Source of the DNA: Crotalaria pallida
Taxonomy: Eukaryota; Streptophyta; Magnoliopsida; Fabales; Fabaceae
DNA length: 64,000 nucleotides
Direction of reading: 5' to 3'
NCBI GenBank assembly: GCA_037953625.1
Contig: CM075654.1
Coordinates: 48,987,001-49,051,000, forward strand
In this document: piece by piece, positions 48,417 to 57,445 of the stretch
Position numbering within the stretch: position 1 is the first letter of the stretch
How the letters are laid out: every line of letters starts with the position of its first letter
Translations under genes and position numbers: made by a program
Notes under the pieces: generated by a model
What the model was told of the DNA's origin: nothing
The model's input: the letters and a program-made list of their open reading frames with translations, nothing else
Database searches by the model: none

Positions 48417-49025
48417 GAGTGAAATACCAATTTCATCTTTGATTTTTTTCGGTGTACAAACTTAATCCTTGAAAATTATTAAATTCACATTTAGTCTTTT
48501 AAGATATTCGGAAATACCAGCTTAATCTCTCGGAGGCTGTATCAGCTCTTACTTAATTGCTGGGTTCTACAAACTTCAAAGAATTTGAGCATTTAAATGA
48601 ATCGACATCAACCTATATCGATACTTATAATTGAGTTTCTCATCTAATTTAAGACCGAATCAAACAATTCCCTAAGTGTTTGTCACCTATCACTATTGAT
48701 AATACCACACAACAAATTATAAGAACACTCTTCTTCCTGACAAACACTCTAATAGATTGGTGATAAGAACACTCTTCTTCCTCACAAACACTAATAGATT
48801 GGTGATAGACTAAACTTAATACCAAATTTATATCACAAATTTTTAAACCCGCCAAGCTATAATTCTCTGAACAGTCAACACATATATAACAACAATACAA
48901 CTGAAAAAGAGGAGAATTTCATTTGCAACATACTGATACAGCTAAATTGTTTCTGACACATACGTATGTTTGCCTTATATATGCTTCAAAATACAATTGA
49001 ATATAACATACTTATAGGTGAAGCA
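48417..49025. other. Filler block in right arm flanked by about 155-bp duplication
   Basis: This stretch has no counterpart in the left arm. The sequence before it (48261-48416, from AACTTATCAACTAAGC to GATAAATGAATAAG) is repeated after the later retrotransposon (54987-55141), so the block entered together with a duplication of about 155 bp of the arm. Its left end resembles MITE sequence (AAATACCAATTTCATCTTTG). It contains a 45-bp tandem repeat, twice, around AAGAACACTCTTCTTCCT (48720-48806). No gene is recognised. Confidence 0.65.
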
Positions 49026-49030
49026 AACTT

Positions 49031-50707
49031 TGTAAGATCCATGAAGAATGTTTTGATAAATGCCAAAAGGTTTTGAACAAGCTACAAATGTGTTGATCAA
49101 GATCAAGCTCAACAAGCAACAACAAACATCAAGTGATGAAGAAAGAGAGCCAACTCATGAAGACTTAGTTTGGTAGTTTATGCTTTATGTTTTATCTTTT
49201 GCCTCACAAGTCTTTTAGTTTATGAGTTCGGGTAGAGTCATTAGAGGGTAGTGAATCTCTTTTGATTGCATGATTTTATCATATTTTGAGTATTCACTTT
49301 GCCTAAAATCAATAGGTGGCTTAAAGGTTTGAAAGAAAAGGTTTAGTTTTTGAGAAAACAAGTTTTTAAGTGTTTTTTGAACTGACTACTCGATTAGCCA
49401 CTTGATTACTCGAGTAGAATTGTGCAGTCTTGCGGCATTACTCGATTAAGGGGCTGATTACTCGATTAGAATTTTGAAGCCTTGCGTAAATACTCGAGTA
49501 GTAACTTAGATTACTCGATTAGTGACCAAGTTTTACACTGATTACTCGAGTAGTAACTTTGTTACTCGAGTAACACGAGCTGTAACTGTTTTTAAATGAG
49601 TTTTTCACTTCTCAAAAGCACTTCTAACCATTCCTAACTTTTGGGTATTCTATATAAACCTATTCCTAACCTTTGTGATCATAATACATCATTTTGATAA
49701 TCAATTTTACAAAGAATCAAAGCCACTCTATTCTCTCTCACTTTCTCAAGATCAAAGTTCTCACTTTTACATTCTTTGATCAAGAACCTTGAATCTCTCA
49801 TGTTGATATTTCATAACTTTTGAAAGAGATTCATAGGATTGTTATTTTGTTTTCATTTGAGTTGTAATCTTTGCAAGAGGCAAGCTATCTACAACATTTG
49901 GAAGTCTTGGTTGTGAATCAAGCAAAGTTATTTGGAAGCCTTGGTGTGACATTTCATCAAGCACTTGGAAGCCTTGTTGATTTAACAAGCAATTGGAAGT
50001 CTTGTAGTGAAGCAAGCATTGGAAGTCTTGTTGTGGGGTATCGACAAGCAAAAGAGAAGAGGTTAGATTAGATATCAATAGGGTTACAAGGCAAGGGTGT
50101 GGTATCTCTTGTAGGCTAGCAAGAAGGAAGTCTTGTGAAGCACTTACTTGTAATTTGAGAAACTCTAATTCCTCATAGTGAAGAATCTCTCTTGGTTGAA
50201 GAGGGGACTGGAGTAGCTTTCAAGTGGATGAAAGTGAACCAGGATAAATCACTGTGTCGTATCTCTAAACTCTCTACTCTTTACAATTCTTGTTATTAAT
50301 TGTGTTCTTGGTTGAAAACCTAGAAAAAGTGATTTTTCATAATTGATTGAATTGAATCTTAATTGTGCAAAATTGATTTGGGGAAAATCATTTTCATAAC
50401 CTAGGTAATCAATAAGAATATAGGTGTTAATTGTTCCCGTTGAATCTCTGGTTATACTTGTGAATTGATTGATTTTCGTATTTGATTGAAAAGTGATTTT
50501 TCAATGTACAGAGGCATTAATCGATTAGTTCATGTCATTAATCGATTAAGGCTAAATTTTTTTTTGTGAAAATCATTTGTTTTAATCGTTTTGATTTGTT
50601 TCTTTCGAAAATCTTTCAAGGTTTCTTAAACACCTATTCAACCCCCCCTTCTAGGTGTTCTCCTAGTATTTCCTAGTTGTTTCAACCACCGATTGTAGGT
50701 TCCAACA
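49031..50707 (+). repeat. 5' LTR of gag-only element
   Basis: Begins TGTAAGATCCATGAAG and ends GTAGGTTCCAACA. It contains a cluster of eight ACTCGAKTA-type motifs at about 49385-49575 and GGAAGTCTTG / GGAAGCCTTG repeats at about 49900-50030. The 66-78-codon frames over the latter are by-products of that repeat. Confidence 0.95.
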
Positions 50708-50708
50708 A

Positions 50709-50721
50709 TTGGTATCAGAGC
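50709..50721 (+). other. Primer-binding site (initiator tRNA-Met)
   Basis: TTGGTATCAGAGC lies one base after the 5' LTR. It is complementary to the 3' end of plant initiator tRNA-Met, the usual minus-strand primer of copia-type elements. Confidence 0.93.
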
Positions 50722-50777
50722 TCGGTCGAAAGACACGAGCATAGAGCTTTTTCATTAAGATCCTTGAGGAAACTACA

Positions 50778-52490
50778 ATGGGATTCATACCCTTTGGTGG
50801 TGAAGGTGCTTCAATTAATCGCCCTCCTATGTTTGGTGGAGAGGGTTATGCTTATTGGAAAATTAGGATGAGAATCTTTATAGAAGCTATAGATGTGAAC
50901 ATTTGGGAAGCCATTGAAAATGGTCCTTATATTCCCTCAAAAGATGTAGAAGGTGTGCTTACCCTAACTCCTAAAGATAAGTGGACCGATGATGATAAAA
51001 GGAAAATTCAATATGATTTAAAAGCTAAGAATATCATCACCTCCGCTCTATCTTATGATGAGTTCTTTAGAGTCTCCCAATGTTGTGATGCCAAAGAAAT
51101 GTGGGATACCTTGCAAGTCACACATGAAGGCACTAGTGAAGTTAGGCGTGCTAGATTGAATTCTTTGATGCATGAATATGAATTGTTTCGTATGTTGCCT
51201 AATGAATCTATATGTTTTATGCAAAAGCGTTTTACTCATATTGTTAATCATCTCATTGCTCTTGGTAAAACTTTCTTGAATTGTGAACTTGTTAACAAAG
51301 TTTTAAGATGTCTAAGTAGGGAATGGCAACCTAAGGTTACCGCAATTGTTGAATCAAAGGACTTGGACACCATGGACTTAGCAACACTTTTCGGAAAGCT
51401 TCAAGAACATGAAATGGAGCTTGAACGTTTGCATATACATGAAGAGTCGGACAAGAACAAAGAAAGAAAAGGAATCGCTCTTAAAGCTCAAAGGTCATAT
51501 AAAAAGGAAGAAAGTTCCGATGATGATGATAATGAAGATTCCGATTCGGACATTGATGAAGAGGAGATGAAGCTTCTACTAAGAAAGTTAAATAAGATTC
51601 TAAGGAGAAAAGGAAGGTTGAACAAAGACAAAAGTAAAGAGAAGGATCCCCCACACTACAAGACCAAGACTTCAAAAGAAGGTATAGTTTGCCATGAATG
51701 TGGAAAGCCCGGTCATCTCAAGTACTCATGCTCTAAGTATCTCAAGAAGAAGGAGAAAGAGAAGAAAAATTCAAAAGCTAAAAGGGCATACATAGTTTGG
51801 AATAGTGATGATGAAGAAGATAAGAAAAGCCAATCAAATAGTTCTTCGGATGATGAAGATGCCGCTTGTTTCAACTTGATAGCTCTAGTAAATGAAGAGG
51901 AAAGTTCAAATGATGAATCAAGTTATCAAAGCGAGGATAGCGATGTAAGTCTTACTAAATCCGAAATTTCTTCTAAATATGAAATGTTATATAATGCTTA
52001 TGAAGAAATGCATGAACAATTTAAGAAACTAGCTTTGAAAAACATTGAAAGGAAGAAGCTCATTTTGAAACTTCAACAAGAGATTTTAGAACTTCAAAAA
52101 CAAGTTGATGAGCTTAATCTTCAAAATGAAACCCTTGATCTTATATATGCTAGTTCTTCTTGTGATTGTGCTAGTAGATTGAATAATGTGGTTGATTGTG
52201 AGAATTGCAAGTTGCTTAAAGATGAAAATGCTATTTTGAAAAATAAGCTTGCAAGTTTCTCAAATGGTGATATTAGATTGCACACATTGTTAAATTTTCA
52301 AAGAGAAAATTCAAACAAGTTTGGTTTGGGTTATACTAATGCTAAGAGTAAATCTCATAGAAATGTTGTTGATTTTTCTAAAGTTGATTTTTCAAATGCA
52401 CCAACATGTTTCTATTGTGGTACTCATGGACATACTTCAAATGTGTGTTATATTAAAGTGCATGGTATACCTAAAGGAGATTTTGTTTAG
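50778..52490 (+). CDS. Gag protein of gag-only retrotransposon
   Basis: A 570-residue intact Gag. The N-terminal YAYWKIRMRIFIEA (about 25-38) and the following 140 residues are the UBN2/copia-type Gag domain, with MWDTLQVTHEGT and the motif NKVLRCLSREWQPK. An acidic Ser/Asp-rich stretch (about 245-262) follows. The first zinc knuckle CHECGKPGHLKYSC is near 305, a heptad-rich coiled coil (LILKLQQEILELQKQVDEL) near 425-455, and a second knuckle CFYCGTHGHTSNVC near 545. The stop TAG at 52488-52490 is followed directly in frame by 24 codons ending TIWIPKSKT, a remnant of the Gag-Pol junction. It packages element RNA in virus-like particles. The open frame suggests recent selection or youth. Confidence 0.9.
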   Translation: MGFIPFGGEGASINRPPMFGGEGYAYWKIRMRIFIEAIDVNIWEAIENGPYIPSKDVEGVLTLTPKDKWTDDDKRKIQYDLKAKNIITSALSYDEFFRVSQCCDAKEMWDTLQVTHEGTSEVRRARLNSLMHEYELFRMLPNESICFMQKRFTHIVNHLIALGKTFLNCELVNKVLRCLSREWQPKVTAIVESKDLDTMDLATLFGKLQEHEMELERLHIHEESDKNKERKGIALKAQRSYKKEESSDDDDNEDSDSDIDEEEMKLLLRKLNKILRRKGRLNKDKSKEKDPPHYKTKTSKEGIVCHECGKPGHLKYSCSKYLKKKEKEKKNSKAKRAYIVWNSDDEEDKKSQSNSSSDDEDAACFNLIALVNEEESSNDESSYQSEDSDVSLTKSEISSKYEMLYNAYEEMHEQFKKLALKNIERKKLILKLQQEILELQKQVDELNLQNETLDLIYASSSCDCASRLNNVVDCENCKLLKDENAILKNKLASFSNGDIRLHTLLNFQRENSNKFGLGYTNAKSKSHRNVVDFSKVDFSNAPTCFYCGTHGHTSNVCYIKVHGIPKGDFV

Positions 52491-53309
52491 ATGAAAAAGG
52501 GTGAGAGTCCCTACACTAACAAAAATGGATCCAAAACCATTTGGATACCAAAAAGCAAAACATGATTGTTTTTGTAGGTATGATTGAAGAGCAAAAGGAC
52601 TTTCATATGTTATTCATTCATTTGCTTCTTCAATTGGTATTAAGGAGAAAATCCTACAAATTGGTAACATTCGATATTATACAATTGGTATTTTCAATTT
52701 GATATTGTTGGATATTGCTCATAGTTCTCTCAATTGGTATTATTTCTTATAATGTGATATTGTTTATACTATTGAGAAAATACTATTGGTATCGAATTCT
52801 TACAATTGTTTTATAATTGGTATCATGCTATTGGTATACAATTTGTTATAATTGATATTTTTGATATTGATTACTCAATGATACTAATTTTAATCATTAG
52901 ATGATTATCATGCTTTGGTTGTTATATCTCATTAATCTCTCTATTTTGGCTTAGATCTTATATTTCAATTGGTATATATTTCTTTTTGATAATGTCAAAG
53001 GGGGAGAAATATGATGTTTTGAAAAAGGGAAGAAATATTATGTTTTGACCATTTTGGAGTTTGACCATTTTGGAGTAAATGAAATGGTATGTTTGGAGAA
53101 AGGTTGTTTTTGTTGTTTTTATGTAGGTTGAGCAAAGTTGTTGAAGATAGGGGGAGAATCAAGCTTAACTCAATTAGATTTCAAATGTCAAAAGCATAAA
53201 TTGAGGGGGAGCAAGAGTCTCACCAAGTGATCAAATGGTTCAAGCATCAACAACTTCAATGAACTTCATAATTTCAAAACATGTTTGTCATTTTCAAAAA
53301 GGGGGAGAT
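52491..53309 (+). other. Pol-less 3' internal region with repeated motifs
   Basis: After a short Gag-Pol junction remnant (52491-52565) no pol is present. Two kinds of repeats fill the region: about eight copies of ATTGGTAT between 52620 and 52980, and four purine tracts containing GGGGGAG (near 52998, 53149, 53210 and 53300). The last tract abuts the 3' LTR and is the polypurine tract. Confidence 0.75.
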
Positions 53310-54986
53310 TGTAAGATCCATGAAGAATGTTTTGATAAATGCCAAAAGGTTTTGAACAAGCTACAAATGTGTTGATCAAGATCAAGCTCAACAAGCAACA
53401 ACAAACATCAAGTGATGAAGAAAGAGAGCCAACTCATGAAGACTTAGTTTGGTAGTTTATGCTTTATGTTTTATCTTTTGCCTCACAAGTCTTTTAGTTT
53501 ATGAGTTTGGGTAGAGTCATTAGAGGGTAGTGAATCTCTTTTGATTGCATGATTTTATCATATTTTGAGTATTCACTTTGCCTAAAATCAATAGGTGGCT
53601 TAAAGGTTTGAAAGAAAAGGTTTAGTTTTTGAGAAAACAAGTTTTTAAGTGTTTTTTGAACTGACTACTCGATTAGCCACTTGATTACTCGAGTAGAATT
53701 GTGCAGTCTTGCGGCATTACTCGATTAAGGGGCTGATTACTCGATTAGAATTTTGAAGCCTTGCGTAAATACTCGAGTAGTAACTTAGATTACTCGATTA
53801 GTGACCAAGTTTTACACTGATTACTCGAGTAGTAACTTTGTTACTCGAGTAACACGAGCTGTAACTGTTTTTAAATGAGTTTTTCACTTCTCAAAAGCAC
53901 TTCTAACCATTCCTAACTTTTGGGTATTCTATATAAACCTATTCCTAACCTTTGTGATCATAATACATCATTTTGATAATCAATTTTACAAAGAATCAAA
54001 GCCACTCTATTCTCTCTCACTTTCTCAAGATCAAAGTTCTCACTTTTACATTCTTTGATCAAGAACCTTGAATCTCTCATGTTGATATTTCATAACTTTT
54101 GAAAGAGATTCATAGGATTGTTATTTTGTTTTCATTTGAGTTGTAATCTTTGCAAGAGGCAAGCTATCTACAACAATTGGAAGTCTTGGTTGTGAATCCA
54201 GCAAAGTTATTTGGAAGCCTTGGTGTGGCATTTCATCAAGCACTTGGAAGCCTTGTTGATTTAACAAGCAATTGGAAGTCTTGTAGTGAAGCAAGCATTG
54301 GAAGTCTTGTTGTGGGGTATCGGCAAGCAAAAGAGAAGAGGTTAGATTAGATATCAATAGGGTTACAAGGCAAGGGTGTGGTATCTCTTGTAGGCTAGCA
54401 AGAATGAAGTCTTGTGAGGCACTTACTTGTAATTTGAGAAACTCTAATTCCTCATAGTGAAGAATCTCTCTTGGTTGAAGAGGGGACTGGAGTAGCTTTC
54501 CCGTGGATGAAAGTGAACCAGGATAAATCACTGTGTCGTATCTCTAAACTCTCTACTCTTTACAATTCTTGTTATTAATTGTGTTCTTGGTTGAAAACCT
54601 AGAAAAAGTGATTTTTCATAATTGATTGAATTGAATCTTAATTGTGCAAAATTGATTTGGGGAAAATCATTTTCATAACCTAGGTAATCAATAAGAATAT
54701 AGGTGTTAATTGTTCCCGCTGAATCTCTGGTTATACTTGTGAATTGATTGATTTTCGTATTTGATTGAAAAGTGATTTTTCAATGTACAAAGGCATTAAT
54801 CGATTAGTTCATGTCATTAATCGATGAAGGCTAAAATTTTTTTTGTGAAAATCATTTGTTTTAATCGTTTTGATTTGTTTCTTTCGAAAATCTTTCAAGG
54901 TTTCTTAAACACCTATTCAACCCCCCCTTCTAGGTGTTCTCCTAGTATTTCCTAGTTGTTTCAACCACCGATTGTAGGTTCCAACA
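53310..54986 (+). repeat. 3' LTR of gag-only element
   Basis: 1677 bp and collinear with the 5' LTR; about 13 substitutions and no net length change. Preceded by AAAAAGGGGGAGAT and followed by the AACTT target copy. Confidence 0.95.
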
Positions 54987-55620
54987 AACTTATCAACTAA
55001 GCTTTGGGAACAAGTTGTAAATGGTGCATGACGATTAGTTAAACCTGAAGTGCAGCTATTTAAAGCAAATTTTGATTTATCAAAATCTATTATAAGGCTT
55101 GCAATATGTTTGGCTAGCTGAGATGATAAATGAATAAGTCAAAAACACAAAGGGGTTAAGAGCTTGCTGGCATTTTCACAAAATCAAACACAGAGAGATG
55201 CCAAAATCAAACACAGAGAGCAACCCATATTAACCCCAAATCTCAATCTTAACCCCAAATTAACCCCGAATCAAGATCCAAAATATTATAATTAAGGCTT
55301 GCAATATGTTTGGCTAGCTGAGATGATAAATGAATAAGTCAAAAACACAAAGGGGGTTAAGAGCTTGCTGGCATTTTCACAAAATTAAACACAGAGATAT
55401 GCCAAAATCAAACACAGAGAGCAACCCATATTAACCCCAAATCTCAATCTTAACCCCAAATTAACCCCGAATCAAGATCCAAAATATTAACCCCCAAATC
55501 AAGATCATACCATAGCATACCCACATACCATCGAAAACAAAAGAAGAAGAAGAAGAATAATAGGTAAAGTGAAGGAATGCACAACTGCACTTGTTTGGTC
55601 AACGGTGCAGGGCAAAACCG

Positions 55621-55990
55621 TTCGTTCCATATCCTTCACTCTTTTAGAATGATTATATTTGTTCTAAATATTGAAAACACATTGTTAAGCCGTCATGGCT
55701 AAACCAATCATAAGTGAAGCTCACCGTCTTGCCAAAGACATGATTGTGTTGGTTTTGATTCCTTCTATTCCTTTGAAAAATATTTAACCGCTATAAAAAC
55801 ACTAATTTTCCCTTTAAAGAGTGAATTTAACAATAATGATATTAATCATATTGATAAGGTGTCACGACTAAAAACGTGAGTAAAACATGATTATTATAAC
55901 GAAAACACTAATCAATTAGAATTATTTTAATATCTATTAATTATAAGAGTGAAGAACTGCTTCATAAAAAAGCTTAGATAAATGTTATCA
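55621..55990. other. No gene recognised
   Basis: AT-rich DNA between the palindrome end and the LINE. Includes the sequence beyond the outer MULE end. No target duplication partner for the palindrome is found here. Confidence 0.5.
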
Positions 55991-56059
55991 ATAGTACGAT
56001 TATAAATCCTTGTTTTCTCTTTTCTCTCTCCTCCTTCACGGCCTCCACCGTGTGCCGCC

Positions 56060-57445
56060 ATGGCTAGGAAGAGGGGAAGACCCCCGAAAACTCCTTCATC
56101 TTCTAGCAAAAATTCTCCAAGCATAGCGAAGAGGTCTGAGGGATCATCTTCGATGGAACTCAATCTTTCGGATGAAGAGGCGCTTGAGGATATTGATAGC
56201 TTGACTCCCAAGAAAGCTACAGAACTGTTGCATAGTATTGATCTCCTTAGGCAGCGGGTGCAGAGTAAGATTCCTGTGGAACAAGGTGGAAAACAGGTTG
56301 AAGAGATAAATAAGCAACAAGAGAATCAATCAGAGTCAGTGCCAAAAACAACAACCCAGGTGCATCAGCCAATTCATTCGGTTTGGGCAAACTTTGATAT
56401 TTCTAAATTGAGGAATGCAGGGGAAAAGTTAAATTTTGTTGAACCAGTGCTCAAGGAAGGCCAGGCTATTACTAAGATAGTAGTGGAGGATGTGGAGAAT
56501 GAACTGCTTTACTGGAAGAATGCAATAGTGTGCTATGTGTTGGGGGCTAGACCTCCTTATTCTGTTTTCAGTGGGTACATTAAGAAGGTTTGGGGTCATT
56601 TGGGTATTGATAAAATCCTTATGACTAATGATGGCTCTATGGTTGTGAGGTTTAATACAAAAGAGGCAAGGAATGAGGTCCTAGAAATTGGAATTTATCA
56701 CTTTGATAAAAAGCCAATTATCCTAGGACCATGGACTGGAAGAACAAGAGTGAAGGATCCTCTAGATAGATTACCAGTATGGATTCAGTTACCCAATCTT
56801 AGTCCTAAATTCTGGAGTCAATCTGCTTTGAGCAAGATTGCAAGCCTGGTTGGAACTCCCGTTATGGTTGATAAGGTTACAAAGGAGAGAAACAGACTCA
56901 ACTATGCAAGGGTTCTAATTGAAGTGAATCCTAACACTCTACCTGAGGAAATTTTCTTTGAGGATGAGAAGGGAAATGTGGTGAACCAGAGGGTGAATTA
57001 TGAGTGGAAACCAGTACTTTGTGCTAAATGTTCAAAGTATGGTCATGACTCTAAGATGTGCAGGAGTAATGTTACTCAAAAGTGGGTGGAGAAGAAGAAA
57101 CCTTCTAGGAAAGATATTGAAAAGATTGATGACTGTTTAAAATCTAATGATGAGAAGGCTGTGGAAAATGCTATCAAGCAAGCTAATGGTGAGAATAGCC
57201 AGCACTCCTCTTCCTTTGTTGAAGAGTCTACTAATCCAGAGATTACAAATGCTTCAAAAGAATGTGCAATCAACAAGGTTCAAGACAAAGGTAAAGGTAA
57301 ACTAGTTGAGATTTTGCATGATGATTCAGATACTGAGAATACAGAGCCTTGGATTCCAGTTGTAACTAGAAGTAAAGCTCAGAAAAGGCAAGATGAGAAT
57401 AAGGGGATTGTGATTAAAGATTTGGCCTCTAAGGCCAATGGATAA
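56060..57445 (+). CDS. LINE ORF1 protein (DUF4283 plus CCHC knuckle)
   Basis: A 461-residue RNA-binding protein of plant L1 elements. A basic start (ARKRGRPPKTPSSSS, AT-hook-like) is followed by an acidic Ser-rich part. The DUF4283-type domain is at about 130-290 (YWKNAIVCYVLGARPPYSV, then KPIILGPWTGRT, and LPVWIQLPNL), and a CX2CX4HX4C zinc knuckle CAKCSKYGHDSKMC at about 321-334. The tail is charged. It is complete, with no stop. Translation of ORF2 may couple to it, because its stop overlaps the ORF2 start codon. Confidence 0.9.
   Translation: MARKRGRPPKTPSSSSKNSPSIAKRSEGSSSMELNLSDEEALEDIDSLTPKKATELLHSIDLLRQRVQSKIPVEQGGKQVEEINKQQENQSESVPKTTTQVHQPIHSVWANFDISKLRNAGEKLNFVEPVLKEGQAITKIVVEDVENELLYWKNAIVCYVLGARPPYSVFSGYIKKVWGHLGIDKILMTNDGSMVVRFNTKEARNEVLEIGIYHFDKKPIILGPWTGRTRVKDPLDRLPVWIQLPNLSPKFWSQSALSKIASLVGTPVMVDKVTKERNRLNYARVLIEVNPNTLPEEIFFEDEKGNVVNQRVNYEWKPVLCAKCSKYGHDSKMCRSNVTQKWVEKKKPSRKDIEKIDDCLKSNDEKAVENAIKQANGENSQHSSSFVEESTNPEITNASKECAINKVQDKGKGKLVEILHDDSDTENTEPWIPVVTRSKAQKRQDENKGIVIKDLASKANG

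Larger units (their letters stand above)
49031..54986 (+). mobile_element. Non-autonomous gag-only LTR retrotransposon (TR-GAG type, Ty1/copia-like)
   Basis: A complete element of 5956 bp: two 1677-bp LTRs of equal length, perfect 5-bp target duplication AACTT (49026-49030 and 54987-54991), initiator-tRNA-Met primer site, a single gag frame and several purine tracts, but no protease, integrase, reverse transcriptase or RNase H. I count about 13 LTR differences (0.8 percent), so it moved recently, presumably with enzymes supplied by a related SIRE/Maximus-like partner. It is inserted in the right arm of the palindrome, at the edge of the filler block. Confidence 0.94.
44707..55620 (-). mobile_element. 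Right arm of palindrome: inverted MULE copy, interrupted
   Basis: The inverted partner of 39944-44609. Matching sequence occupies 44707-48416 and 54987-55620; a filler block (48417-49025) and a gag-only retrotransposon (49031-54986) lie between. The outer end, read inward, is CGGTTTTGCCCTGCACCGTT. The subterminal repeat seen in the left arm has at least three copies here (around 48145, 55137 and 55320). The transposase copy is more decayed than the one on the left. By eye, arm identity is in the mid-nineties percent. Confidence 0.83.

Noticed and set aside
39944..55620. Target-site duplication at the outer ends of the palindrome
   Set aside because: Several alignments of the ends were tried; no 8-11-bp direct repeat matched between the left flank before 39944 and the right flank after 55620.
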